Source of the DNA: an uncultured Lachnospiraceae bacterium
GTDB taxonomy: Bacteria > Bacillota > Clostridia > Lachnospirales > Lachnospiraceae
DNA: 41,167 bases
Direction: 5' to 3'
Assembly (NCBI GenBank): GCA_910577645.1
Contig: CAJTOL010000028.1
Span: forward strand, 1 to 41,167
The notes beneath the pieces are model-generated. The model saw nothing but the letters and a program-made list of their open reading frames with translations. It was not told the origin of the DNA and did not search any database. Positions 16,906-25,219 of the stretch are shown here, piece by piece. How positions within the stretch are numbered: the stretch's first letter is position 1; every line of letters begins with the position of its first letter. Made by a program: the position numbers and the translations under genes.

Positions 16906-17787
16906 ATGATTTACACCATCAAAGACTCGAAAGCGTCAGCCTCTGTTGACAGCCTGGGTGCTCAGCTTATTTCCTACCAGGATCAAAGCGGAAAGGAATA
17001 CATCTGGCAGAGAGATCCGGCAATTTGGGCCAACTGCTCCCCCATCCTCTTTCCCGCAGTAGGCCGGGTCAGGGACGGCAAAACCCTGATTGAAGGTTCC
17101 TGGTATGAAATGCCTCTCCATGGATTTTTAAAGGTTTCTGAGTTCCAGGCTGTTTCTCAAAGCAGCAATCAGATTATTTTCCGACTGTCTGATTCTGAAT
17201 TTACCAGAACCATGTACCCTTTTGCCTTTTGTTTTGAAGCCTGTTACTCTCTCACCGACGGCATACTGACTATGGAATGTCGGGTAACCAATACCGATTC
17301 CAAGGATCTTCCTTATTTCATCGGAACCCATCCGGGCTTTGTCTGCCCCCTGGAGGAAGGTCAGTCCTTTGAAGATTACGTGATTGAGTTTGACAAAGAG
17401 GAAACCGGCGGCTACCGGGCCTTTGACGGAGAAAAGATGCAGTTTGACATGACCGGCTACAAACCTTTCCCGGGAAACGGCAGGCAGATCCCCTTAAGCT
17501 ATGAGCTTTTCAGCCATGATGCTATCTGGTTTGACAAGCCGGTTTCCAGGGCTGTCTCTATTATAAATCCCGGTTCCGGCCACGGTGTAAGGGTGGAATA
17601 TCCGGATTATGAAACGGTTGCCTTCTGGACTGCTGCAGACAAAAATGCTCCCTATGTGTGTGTGGAGCCGTGGAACGGTTCCGCTGCCTGCTCCGATGAA
17701 GATCATGAGTTTCTCCACAAAAACCACCTGCAGGTGTTAAAACCGGGTGAGGAAAAAGGATATCGCTTAATCATACAATATTTATAA
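16906..17787 (+). CDS. Aldose 1-epimerase family protein (LacX-like)
   Basis: A 293-aa galactose-mutarotase-like protein of the LacX subgroup. Recognisable motifs are LGAQLISY, the RDPAIWANCSPILFPAVGR region, PLHGFLK with the first conserved His, GTHPGF with the catalytic-type His-Pro, and VCVEPWNG with the C-terminal Glu. It would interconvert alpha and beta anomers of a sugar in the cytoplasm. It is preceded by AGGAGGATATTACT and follows the LacI gene, so the two are probably co-transcribed. Substrate is unknown. A palindromic terminator-like repeat follows. Confidence 0.85.
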   Translation: MIYTIKDSKASASVDSLGAQLISYQDQSGKEYIWQRDPAIWANCSPILFPAVGRVRDGKTLIEGSWYEMPLHGFLKVSEFQAVSQSSNQIIFRLSDSEFTRTMYPFAFCFEACYSLTDGILTMECRVTNTDSKDLPYFIGTHPGFVCPLEEGQSFEDYVIEFDKEETGGYRAFDGEKMQFDMTGYKPFPGNGRQIPLSYELFSHDAIWFDKPVSRAVSIINPGSGHGVRVEYPDYETVAFWTAADKNAPYVCVEPWNGSAACSDEDHEFLHKNHLQVLKPGEEKGYRLIIQYL

Positions 17788-17812
17788 AATTTGGCCAGTT
17801 GTGACCTTTATC

Positions 17813-17894
17813 AACGAGGAGGTTGTAAAAGAAAACCGGCGGACATCTGCTGATGAAAGGCCGCCGGTTTCCTTTTGCGGCATCCTCGTTTTTT
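17813..17894 (+). repeat. Modular palindromic repeat, copy D, acting as terminator
   Basis: Arms AACGAGGA...AAACCGGCGG and CCGCCGGTTT...TCCTCGTT enclose an 18-nt loop and are followed by TTTT on the plus strand, giving a strong terminator 25 bp after the epimerase stop. The loop GGACATCTGCTGATGAAAGG and the right end CTTTTGCGGCATCCTCG match copies B and C, so it is a shortened member of the same family. Confidence 0.75.
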
Positions 17895-17962
17895 CCTGCT
17901 CTTTTTGCATAACAATAATATAATGTAAAACAGCCTGCCATCAGTGGACAAGGGCACACTGT

Positions 17963-17992
17963 CCAGTTGCGTGGTCAATCCGTCCAGTCACG
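17963..17992. promoter_or_regulatory. Direct repeats with 21-bp period, candidate LytTR binding sites
   Basis: CCAGTTGCG (17963-17971) and CCAGTCACG (17984-17992) are direct repeats exactly two helical turns apart, about 60 bp before a LytTR response regulator gene. LytTR regulators of the AgrA type bind 9-bp direct repeats spaced this way. Autoregulation is inferred. Confidence 0.5.
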
Positions 17993-18051
17993 TCAACCGG
18001 TCTTACCTCCCATGCCATTTGGACGAATAAACAGATAAGAGGACTATGGAC

Positions 18052-18771
18052 ATGATAAAAATAGCGATTTGTGATGATGAAGCCCCAACCCGCGCCTATC
18101 TTGCGGCTCTGATTCGGGCACAGGACTGTCCCTGCCAGATTGTAGAGTATGCTTCTGCCGGCGACTGCCTTGCAGGCTGCCGGGAAATTGACCTGCTCTT
18201 TCTGGACATTGAGCTGGACCGTTCCGGCCCGGACGGGATGGCCCTGGCCGGTCAGATTCGGGAGGTCAGCCAGGCCGTACAGCCGGTTATTATCTTTGTA
18301 ACCGGCTATGAGCGGTATGTGTTTGATGCCTTCGATGTGGGCGCGTTCCAATATCTGCTGAAACCGGTAAACGAAGAAAAGTTCGCCCGGGTCTTTACCC
18401 GCGCCATTGCACAGATTAAGACTGCCAGAGAAAAGCGGGGCCGTGCGCTGACCTTCCAGTCTGCCAATACCAGCAAAACCATACTGCTGGACAGTATTTA
18501 CTACATCGAAAGCAGTGATCACAAAGTTGTGCTGCATTTAAAGGATGGAGAATTTGCCTACTACGCAAAAATCCGGGATTTGGAGCTGGAGCTGCAAGAC
18601 CAGTTTTTCCGTATCCACAAGGGGTATCTGGTCAATCTCTCTTATGTGGCCGGGTATAGCAAAACAGAAGTGGCGCTGACAAACGGGGAAAAGCTGCTGC
18701 TCTCAAAGTATAAGTACCAGGACTTTGTAAAGGCTTACCTCCACTTTTTGAAAAGGGGGGCCGGCCTATGA
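18052..18771 (+). CDS. LytTR-family response regulator
   Basis: A 239-aa two-component regulator. The receiver domain (1-120) has the acidic pair DD (8-9), phospho-acceptor D52 in FLDIEL, the VTGY threonine and the LKPV lysine. The C-terminal LytTR DNA-binding domain has FRIHKGYLVNLSYV. The ATG at 18052 lies 8 nt after AGAGG; the ATG at 18046 is too close. It ends with an ATGA overlap with the sensor kinase gene. This is the clostridial Agr/Lyt-type arrangement; the candidate target is the promoter with the 21-bp direct repeats just upstream. Confidence 0.88.
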   Translation: MIKIAICDDEAPTRAYLAALIRAQDCPCQIVEYASAGDCLAGCREIDLLFLDIELDRSGPDGMALAGQIREVSQAVQPVIIFVTGYERYVFDAFDVGAFQYLLKPVNEEKFARVFTRAIAQIKTAREKRGRALTFQSANTSKTILLDSIYYIESSDHKVVLHLKDGEFAYYAKIRDLELELQDQFFRIHKGYLVNLSYVAGYSKTEVALTNGEKLLLSKYKYQDFVKAYLHFLKRGAGL

Positions 18772-20150
18772 GTGAAACAGGATTCCGTATTTTTAACAAT
18801 ACATTTTCTGTTGTGGCAGAGCTGACCTACGCCGGCCTGTTCACCGCCTTTTTCTATCCCTTTATTACTGCCCAGAGCCTGAAGCGGCGGAAGGGGCTCC
18901 TTGTTTTTTCTGTTTATATCCTCTTTGGGCTGGCCTGTAACCAGGCTGCGCTCCCGCAAGGTTCCTTCGGGCTGATTTTGACAGGAATGTTGCTGGCAGT
19001 ATCAAAATGGGCTGGTCTGGAAAAATCCCTGGTATTCCTCCTGACACTGCTCTATTTTAACGCCAGGATTTCCAGCGGCCTGATGGTGGAGAGCCTTTAT
19101 TTTGTCCTGGAGCGATTGCTGCCCTTCCCCTCAGAGCCGCTGGAAGCGGTCTTTCTCCGCGCCGCCGTCCTGGTGACACTGTTCCTGCTGTCTCACGCCG
19201 CCCTGTTTGCCGCTATGCTTTACATCCTCCGGCGCCGGCTTCAAAAACGGCGGATCCCCCTTCACAGGCGGGAATTGTGCTATCTCTCTCTTGTGCCAGC
19301 GGCAGGGATCCTGTTCGGGCAGGTGATCTCCCGGCTCCTCATCGAGTTCAAGGACGGAGTTCTGCTTCAGCTCTATGAGCGGCACCCGGGATTTTTAGCT
19401 GTGATGCCAGTGCTGGCTCTGTTATTCTATGCAGGGGCCTATCTGACCATCTCTTTTCAGCAAGGAATGGCGGCGTTGCGGGAGGAACAGGCCACCCACT
19501 ATGCAGAATACCAACAGACCCAGGAAATCCGGGCGCGTATTCGTGAAGCAGAACAGTTCTATACCCGTATCCGCAGGCTGAAGCATGAGATGAGAGGCCA
19601 CTTGACTAATATCAAGGGTCTGGCGCGAAGCGGCGAGTATTCCAGTCTGGAGGACTATATTGCCCGGATGGATGAAAGTATAAGCGATTTTGAACTGACG
19701 CTCCAGACCGGAAATCCGGTTACGGATGTGATCGTCAATGATATCCGGCGGCGAAGCCTTGATTTGAACATCCGTTTCCAGTCGGACTTTCACTACCCGG
19801 AGCCGGGAGCCTATGATGCTTTTGATATAGGGATTATCCTCCAAAACCTGCTGCAAAACGCAGTGGAGGCCTGTGAAAAGGTCTGTGAGGGTCAGCGTTT
19901 TATTAAGCTGACCGGAAAAAGAAAAGGACGCTTCTTTTTGATAGAAGTTAAAAACACTTTCATGGGTGAGGTATTATTGGGGAAGGAGGGTTTTCCTGTT
20001 ACAACGAAAAGCGAGGACGTTCCCATGCACGGCATCGGCCTTGCCAATGTGCGCCGGGAGGCGGAGAAGTATATGGGGGAATTGGAACTGAAAACAAATC
20101 AGCGGGAATTTTCCGCAACTGTTTTATTGCAGGAAAGGAGCAGTTTATGA
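18768..20150 (+). CDS. GHKL sensor histidine kinase (AgrC-like)
   Basis: A 460-aa membrane kinase. Residues 15-230 hold about six hydrophobic segments forming a membrane sensor, a coiled stretch follows (230-265), and then LKHEMRGHL with phospho-acceptor H273. The ATPase domain has the N box ILQNLLQNAVEAC (357-369) and the G box HGIGLANV (421-428). It lacks a separate F box, like other AgrC/NatK-type kinases. Its start overlaps the response regulator stop (ATGA, 18768-18771) and its end overlaps the next gene in the same way (20147-20150), so all three are translationally coupled. The signal it senses is unknown; no peptide pheromone gene or AgrB is visible. Confidence 0.88.
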   Translation: MSETGFRIFNNTFSVVAELTYAGLFTAFFYPFITAQSLKRRKGLLVFSVYILFGLACNQAALPQGSFGLILTGMLLAVSKWAGLEKSLVFLLTLLYFNARISSGLMVESLYFVLERLLPFPSEPLEAVFLRAAVLVTLFLLSHAALFAAMLYILRRRLQKRRIPLHRRELCYLSLVPAAGILFGQVISRLLIEFKDGVLLQLYERHPGFLAVMPVLALLFYAGAYLTISFQQGMAALREEQATHYAEYQQTQEIRARIREAEQFYTRIRRLKHEMRGHLTNIKGLARSGEYSSLEDYIARMDESISDFELTLQTGNPVTDVIVNDIRRRSLDLNIRFQSDFHYPEPGAYDAFDIGIILQNLLQNAVEACEKVCEGQRFIKLTGKRKGRFFLIEVKNTFMGEVLLGKEGFPVTTKSEDVPMHGIGLANVRREAEKYMGELELKTNQREFSATVLLQERSSL

Positions 20151-21154
20151 GCAGTATTATTCAACCGAGTTATGGGGCAAAGACATATAATCCCCCTACA
20201 AAGTCCCACAAAGCAGCGCAGTCCGGGACAAAGGCTGGCAGCTTTATGGATATGGCAATCCAAACCAGCCAGAACAGGGCAGCTGCTTTTACCGCCGGCC
20301 TCAGCGGAAACACAGGTATGTCGGGTATGCCCTCCGGCCTGATGGCGGATTTGGCGGTTCGGTCTGGCAGACAGGTTCTTTCCGGAGGCACAGAGGCAGT
20401 GGGAGCCGCCTCTCTGGAGACCATGCTGAAAGCAAAATATCCCAACATCCACTACCATGTCTTTGACGCCAGCAGCAGCTATTGGAAAACGAGGAACGAC
20501 TATCCCCATTACCTGTTGTACCAGGACGGAGACAAAGCAAAGGAAACGCTGGAAAATTGGCAGCCTGTCGGAGCCAATCCCTTCTACGGTTCCATAGACG
20601 GCAGGTTCACCGCTCCCAAAGAGATTCACGCCCTGGGCAGCGTCCCTCCCGGAAGCAAGGCCGTGGTCATTCATCCCAGGGTACAGGAGCGTATGGAACA
20701 AGATCCGGACTACGCCCAGGAGATTTTTACGAAAATCGACACCTGGTTTGCCTTTGACGTAGCTCGAAACGAGGCCGCCATGCCCGGAAGTACATGGGAT
20801 ATGTCTCAGGCGGTTGCCATCGGTGAGGACGGGAATATCTGTAACGCCTGTTCCTCCAGCGGCGGCGGTGAGATCACCTACTCTAAAAGCGGTTCTGACG
20901 ATGAAGAAAGCTGGTGGGATTTGCGTATGGCACGCCATGCCGAATTTATGAAGCTGGTGATGGAGAAACAAATCCAGCAGCATATAAAAGTCTCGGATCT
21001 TCTTTCTTCCAGCATAGCAAAGTCCCGGCTTGCCAGCATGATAAGCGGCGGAAAGCTGCAGGCGATATTCGGTAACGAGATCGCCGGTATTCCCACTGAA
21101 ACGGTTCTGACCATCACGCAGGCCCAGATTTGGGGCGGCGGGGCAATTCTGTGA
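20147..21154 (+). CDS. Uncharacterised 335-aa protein coupled to the LytTR system (possible DUF6033 relative)
   Basis: No confident family. There is no signal peptide and no membrane segment. The N-terminal ~100 residues are Ser/Gly/Ala-rich and low in structure. The middle has VVIHPRVQERMEQDPDYAQ (about 175-193) and an AVAIGEDGNICNACSSSGGG stretch (about 222-241). This order (acidic helix, then a strand with xDG) reminds me of the clostridial DUF6033 family, from memory only. The C terminus is helical and ends WGGGAIL. The ATGA overlap with the kinase gene makes a dedicated role in this signalling unit likely, as accessory, output or sensor. Confidence 0.6.
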   Translation: MSSIIQPSYGAKTYNPPTKSHKAAQSGTKAGSFMDMAIQTSQNRAAAFTAGLSGNTGMSGMPSGLMADLAVRSGRQVLSGGTEAVGAASLETMLKAKYPNIHYHVFDASSSYWKTRNDYPHYLLYQDGDKAKETLENWQPVGANPFYGSIDGRFTAPKEIHALGSVPPGSKAVVIHPRVQERMEQDPDYAQEIFTKIDTWFAFDVARNEAAMPGSTWDMSQAVAIGEDGNICNACSSSGGGEITYSKSGSDDEESWWDLRMARHAEFMKLVMEKQIQQHIKVSDLLSSSIAKSRLASMISGGKLQAIFGNEIAGIPTETVLTITQAQIWGGGAIL

Positions 21155-21346
21155 TTCTGCGGTGTTATAGTCACTTGGCGTACCCCAGTGCGCCGCCAGT
21201 TTGCACAGCAGGACATTGTACCCCCGCCCGCTTTCCAGCAGGTCAATCATTTCATCACCCAAACGCAGGTCTGCAAGATCGGCGTTTGGGTGATATTTTA
21301 TTCTGGACAGTCCTGGCAGATAGCCTCTGCCTTTATTCAGCGCATT
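21155..21346 (-). pseudogene. Possible gene fragment
   Basis: A minus-strand open stretch without a plausible start near the left end (a TGA closes it at 21347-21349). It reads like real protein: GRGYLPGLSRIKYH, then LLESGRGYNVLLCKLAAHWG and TPSDYNTAE. Further on the frame runs antisense through the 335-aa gene, where composition looks like a shadow. I suspect a remnant of a gene truncated when the region was rearranged. I do not recognise the family. Confidence 0.25.
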
Positions 21347-21643
21347 TCACATAAATGCTCTCCTGTTGGTTATACTGAATAAAGATCTAATTAATTATAA
21401 ACGTTATTTCTTCTGAAAAGCGTTATATTTTTCTAATTACGATATTTTAATACGTCTATCTGCGGGCAATATCAATATTTACAAACGACTCTTTTCGTTT
21501 CCCTCTTCTTTATACTTATTTCAGAGCTATATTGTTGCATATTCCGCTACCCTTAGCGGGCAAGGATACACACCGTAATCACTTAACTACAGCGATTGGG
21601 ATACCTGGGAGTTCTGAGGCAGAAAACGCAAGGGGGAATTTTT
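21347..21643. other. AT-rich intergenic region before the XRE regulator
   Basis: No coding sequence is supported. It contains a small dyad CCGCTA-CCCT-TAGCGG (21544-21559), 85 bp before the XRE regulator start, which could be its operator. No clear promoter boxes stand out. Confidence 0.3.
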
Positions 21644-22033
21644 ATGGATATTGAATTTGTTCGGAAACGTATTACCGATCTTCGACTGGCACGAGATATT
21701 TCGGAATACCGGGTGAGTACTGATCTGGGCTTTAGCAAAGGGTATCTGCAAAGCATCACTTCCGGGCGCTCCCTTCCGTCTATTCAGGCTTTTTTAGATA
21801 TATGCAATTATTTTAACATTACTCCGGAGGATTTTTTTCACGAGGATAAAGAACCAGACTCCCCTGTTCTGGTTCAAATTATGAAAAATTTAAAGGACCT
21901 TTCAGAAGATGATTTAAACACGGTTTTGGAAGTTACAGAGCGGTACCGGTACTACAGAAATCAAAAAGGAAAGAATTCAAAACACTGCCTGTACCAAAAA
22001 CATGTAAAGGACAGTTCCCACACTAATACTTAA
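21644..22033 (+). CDS. XRE-family helix-turn-helix regulator
   Basis: A 129-aa protein with an N-terminal XRE/Cro-type helix-turn-helix (IRKR-like start, then LGFSKGYLQSITSGRSLPSIQAFLDIC, given here in parts) followed by the usual ITPEDFF hinge and a short helical tail. The ATG at 21644 has AAGGGGGAATTTTT upstream; a longer frame from 21596 is rejected. The last ~19 residues (from NSKHCLYQ) overlap the 3' end of azlD on the other strand by 57 nt, so the tail may be incidental read-through. The target is unknown. Confidence 0.8.
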   Translation: MDIEFVRKRITDLRLARDISEYRVSTDLGFSKGYLQSITSGRSLPSIQAFLDICNYFNITPEDFFHEDKEPDSPVLVQIMKNLKDLSEDDLNTVLEVTERYRYYRNQKGKNSKHCLYQKHVKDSSHTNT

Positions 22034-22297
22034 CAAAGAATTCCTCTTCCAGACATGCAGAGCCGCTACAGCGGTTACGGACAGCAGCTCAGGGATTCCG
22101 TGAGAACCGGCAAAGAAATTTATCCCCTTCAGACAATAAACTACTAAAAGTCCCATAGCCGCATAAGGCAGCGTCTTTCCCAGATACTCCAGGCGGCGGG
22201 GCTTTTCTTTTTCTGCCGGAAACAGCCAAAAAGGCAGGAAGCGGGTAATAAGAGTGCCTGCAATCAAAGCAAGGATTATAAGAATATGTCTTGTCAT
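21977..22297 (-). CDS. azlD: AzlD-family branched-chain amino acid exporter subunit
   Basis: A 106-aa membrane protein with about four hydrophobic segments and the AzlD features ALIAGTLITRFLPFWLFP at the N terminus and YLGKTLPYAAMGLLVVYCL in the middle. It pairs with AzlC to export branched-chain amino acids or analogues. Its start overlaps the azlC stop by 4 nt. It lies 2.4 kb from leuCD and about 5.4 kb from ilvC, which fits a branched-chain amino acid neighbourhood. Confidence 0.88.
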   Translation of the reverse strand: MTRHILIILALIAGTLITRFLPFWLFPAEKEKPRRLEYLGKTLPYAAMGLLVVYCLKGINFFAGSHGIPELLSVTAVAALHVWKRNSLLSISVGTVLYMFLVQAVF

Positions 22298-23028
22298 AAG
22301 TTTATTTTCCTCTTTTCTTCTTGAAAAATGACTGCAAGGATTCCTGCCATGGCCGGGATAATAAAAGAATCCGGGCCAAACAGAATCAAACAGGCTCCAG
22401 ATACAATGAGTCCGGTGAGAGCAGGCCGGTGATCCTTACAGCTTAACCACTGTTCGGTAAAAATAACCACAAACAAAGCGGTTAAAGCAAAGTCTAATCC
22501 GGCGGTGTCAAAGGTGATCATGGTTCCTGCCAGTCCGCCTAAAGCGCTTCCGGCTACCCAGTAAAGCTGGTTCAGAGCGGAGATCCACAGGTAAGCGGCA
22601 GTTTTTGATATCCCTTTTGGCGGATTCTCGTTGCAGATTACGGAAAAGGTCTCATCTGTAAGAGCAAAAATCAGATAAAACTTTCCTTTTTTTATATCCC
22701 CATATTTCTCCAGCATCGAGAGGCCGTAAAACAAGTGCCGGGCATTGATCATAAGGGCCATAGCCAGGGCGTAAACGGGATGGGCCGAGGCCGCCAGCAG
22801 AGACACGCCGGCGTATTGAAGGCTTCCGGCATAAACCAGCGTGCTGGCAGCCACAGACCATAAAGGGCCAAAGCCGTTGATTTTCATTAATATTCCATAT
22901 GCCGTTCCCAAAAACAGATAGCCTGCCATAACCGGTATGGTTTTAGGAAATGCGTAAGCAAAAGCAGATTTTGGGATGGCGGTGTTTTCTCTTTTCCGGA
23001 CTTCTCTCTGTAACGTTTCTTTCTTCAT
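22294..23028 (-). CDS. azlC: AzlC-family branched-chain amino acid exporter subunit
   Basis: A 244-aa integral membrane protein. FPKTIPVMAGYLFLGTAYGIL, ASTLVYAGSLQYAGVSLL and NARHLFYGLSMLEKY (given in pieces) are the AzlC signature regions. It forms the large subunit of the AzlCD exporter, known in Bacillus for azaleucine resistance. It is translationally coupled to azlD by a 4-nt overlap and is divergent from the radical SAM gene. Confidence 0.9.
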   Translation of the reverse strand: MKKETLQREVRKRENTAIPKSAFAYAFPKTIPVMAGYLFLGTAYGILMKINGFGPLWSVAASTLVYAGSLQYAGVSLLAASAHPVYALAMALMINARHLFYGLSMLEKYGDIKKGKFYLIFALTDETFSVICNENPPKGISKTAAYLWISALNQLYWVAGSALGGLAGTMITFDTAGLDFALTALFVVIFTEQWLSCKDHRPALTGLIVSGACLILFGPDSFIIPAMAGILAVIFQEEKRKINL

Positions 23029-23121
23029 GTCTGTTTTCCTTTGCTGCCTTCTTGTCTTTTGACCGGGAAGGCGGTATAATGGTAGCTATTATTTTGTTGC
23101 TGTTCATGGGAGGAATTGCCA

Positions 23122-24042
23122 ATGGATTATACCTGCTGTACCCTGTGCCCCCGAATGTGCCGGGCGGATCGAAGGAAATCGCCTGGCTACTGTGGCTGCG
23201 GAGCCTATGTGACGGCGGCCCGGGCAGCTCTCCACCTGTGGGAGGAGCCCTGTATCAGCGGAACCGGCGGCTCAGACTCCGGCGGCAGCGGCACGGTATT
23301 TTTCTCCGGCTGCACTCTCCGGTGCTGCTTTTGTCAGAATCATACCATCAGCAGCGGACATTTTGGAGTTCCCCTGACAGTCCGTCAATTGGGTGATGTT
23401 TTTCTCCGGCTCCAGGATCAGGGCGCTTACAATATTAATCTGGTAACTGCCACCCAATATGCGCCGGATATTATAAAAGCGCTGGACATAGTAAAGCCCC
23501 ATCTTGTCATTCCTGTGGTTTATAACAGCGGGGGATATGAAAGAGTTGAAACATTAAAGGAATTAGAAGGGTATGTAGATGTTTATCTGCCAGATTTAAA
23601 ATATCTGGATTCCGGGCTTTCAGCCCGCTATTCCAATGCGCCGGACTATTTTCAATTTGCAGGGCCCGCTATAAAAGAAATGATCCGGCAGACAGGAGAA
23701 CCGGTTTGGGACGAGGCAGGCATCCTTTTAAAAAAAGGCGTCGTCATCCGTCACATGGTTCTCCCCGGCTGCAGGGAAGATTCCATCCGCCTCCTTCACT
23801 GGATAAAGGAGACTCTGCCCTCCGGCCGCTATCTCCTAAGCCTTTTAAGCCAGTATACCCCTCTTTTTAAAGCTTTGGACTATCCGGAAATCAACCGCCC
23901 CATCACCACCTTTGAGTATCAAAAGGTAGTAGATGCCGCTGTTGACCTTGGCCTTACCCACGGGTACATGCAGGAAAAAAGCAGCGCCAAAAAGGAATAT
24001 ACCCCGTCTTTTCAGTTGGAAGGGCTGGAGGACTTTTGTTAG
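23122..24042 (+). CDS. PflX-like radical SAM protein (COG1313 type)
   Basis: A 306-aa radical SAM enzyme. An N-terminal cysteine-rich segment CCTLCPRMCRADR...GYCGC precedes the canonical CX3CX2C cluster motif in FFSGCTLRCCFCQN. Both are typical of the PflX group, distant relatives of pyruvate formate-lyase activating enzyme. The substrate is unknown; members of this group are often encoded near glycyl-radical or amino acid genes, but none is visible here. The ATG at 23122 has GGGAGG 8 nt upstream; an in-frame TTG at 23116 is less likely. It is convergent with the following minus-strand gene across a palindrome. Confidence 0.85.
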   Translation: MDYTCCTLCPRMCRADRRKSPGYCGCGAYVTAARAALHLWEEPCISGTGGSDSGGSGTVFFSGCTLRCCFCQNHTISSGHFGVPLTVRQLGDVFLRLQDQGAYNINLVTATQYAPDIIKALDIVKPHLVIPVVYNSGGYERVETLKELEGYVDVYLPDLKYLDSGLSARYSNAPDYFQFAGPAIKEMIRQTGEPVWDEAGILLKKGVVIRHMVLPGCREDSIRLLHWIKETLPSGRYLLSLLSQYTPLFKALDYPEINRPITTFEYQKVVDAAVDLGLTHGYMQEKSSAKKEYTPSFQLEGLEDFC

Positions 24043-24064
24043 AATAACGGTATGAAAACAGGAA

Positions 24065-24100
24065 TGGGGGTGTTGCCGGTTTCATTTTGCAACACCCCCA
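24065..24100. repeat. Minimal palindrome, copy F of the modular family
   Basis: A perfect 12-bp stem TGGGGGTGTTGC / GCAACACCCCCA with a 12-nt loop CGGTTTCATTTT, between convergent genes. Its right half (TTTCATTTTGCAACACCCCC) resembles the right end of copies B and C, so it looks like the same element reduced to its ends. Confidence 0.65.
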
Positions 24101-24116
24101 TAAAACGTTAATGTAA

Positions 24117-24599
24117 TTAAGAAAATACTGTGTGACTGCGCCGGTATCCGTCATTGTCCTTTTGCCTCAGTTCCCTTTCAACCTGCGCCAGCTTCCCTTC
24201 TAATTCCTTAATTTTAGCTTCATCTGTTTCGGAATTTATCTGCTGCTTCAATTCCTTTTGCTTCCTTTTCAATTTTTCGATTTCCCGGTCAACTTTGTCA
24301 GTATTGCCCACACACTTTTCCGTCTTTTTATCAGGTTCTTTTTGATCCGGGCCTTTTGCCTCTCTGTCCTGATCCGGGTCATCAAAATGAATTTTAGGCT
24401 TGCCGTCCTCATCTTCTTCCATCCAGTAACGGCCAATAGGCTCCTTCTTTTCCTCCGGAACGTATTGATCTTTGATGGGTTTTGGAAGGCGCTCCTTCTC
24501 CTTTTCTTCCGGATCCTGGACTTTAGGCTTCTCCTTCACTTCTTCCACAGCTGTCAAAGGCCTGGCAGCGCCAGTATTTACACTAGAAACATTCATCAT
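24117..24599 (-). CDS. Uncharacterised charged coiled-coil protein
   Basis: A 160-aa, very charged cytoplasmic protein. Residues 20-95 are rich in Lys, Glu, Pro and Asp and look disordered. Residues about 103-150 (REIEKLKRKQKELKQQINSE, then AKIKELEGKLAQVERELRQ) are a clear coiled coil. The C terminus ends YRRSHTVFS. I do not recognise a named family. AGGAGG lies 8 nt before the ATG at 24599. It stands alone between the radical SAM gene (convergent) and leuD (same strand, upstream, 123-bp gap). Confidence 0.65.
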   Translation of the reverse strand: MMNVSSVNTGAARPLTAVEEVKEKPKVQDPEEKEKERLPKPIKDQYVPEEKKEPIGRYWMEEDEDGKPKIHFDDPDQDREAKGPDQKEPDKKTEKCVGNTDKVDREIEKLKRKQKELKQQINSETDEAKIKELEGKLAQVERELRQKDNDGYRRSHTVFS

Positions 24600-24721
24600 A
24601 AAGTATTCCTCCTTAAAGTTTTTTTATTAGTTTACTAAACCAAAGATCCGGTTTCAATACTTTAGGATTGAAATGCTTTCTGGATGTAATGAACTGTTAC
24701 AAGGCGTTCCTCACAGGACTT

Positions 24722-25207
24722 CTACTTTTCATTGATATAATTTACCAGCCCTCCGGCCTCAATGATCTTCTGCATAAATGGCGGGAATGCCTGCCCCTGA
24801 TAGCTTTCGTTTCTGGTCTTATTGGTAATGACGCCGGAATCAAAATCAATCTCCACCACGTCTCCTCCTTCAATGGCTCTGGCAGCCTCAGGACATTCAA
24901 TAATGGGCATTCCAATATTAATGGCATTCCGGTAAAAGATTCTTGCAAAAGTTTCCGCAATCACGCAGCTGACCCCGGCGCACTTAATGGCCAGCGGGGC
25001 GTGCTCTCTGGAAGACCCGCAGCCAAAATTTTTGTTGGCCACAATAATATCGCCTTTCTGCACCTTGCTTACGAATTCCTTGTCAATATCCTCCATACAA
25101 TGTTTCGCCAGCTCTTCCCCTTTAGTGGCGTTTAAATACCGGGCCGGAATGATAACATCGGTATCCACATTGTCTCCATATTTAAAAACATTTCCACATG
25201 CTTTCAT
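24722..25207 (-). CDS. leuD: 3-isopropylmalate dehydratase small subunit
   Basis: A 161-aa subunit of isopropylmalate isomerase, the second step of leucine synthesis. VDTDVIIPARYL and FGCGSSREHAPLA are the swivel-domain signatures of the short (archaeal/clostridial-type) LeuD. It follows leuC after 12 nt on the same strand. Length is normal for this subgroup (about 160 aa). Confidence 0.93.
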   Translation of the reverse strand: MKACGNVFKYGDNVDTDVIIPARYLNATKGEELAKHCMEDIDKEFVSKVQKGDIIVANKNFGCGSSREHAPLAIKCAGVSCVIAETFARIFYRNAINIGMPIIECPEAARAIEGGDVVEIDFDSGVITNKTRNESYQGQAFPPFMQKIIEAGGLVNYINEK

Positions 25208-25219
25208 AATCTCGCCTCC

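Noticed and set aside
20099..21262. Minus-strand open frame of 387 codons
   Set aside because: Most of it is antisense to the coupled 335-aa gene and the kinase end. Only the first ~40 residues look protein-like, recorded separately as a possible fragment.
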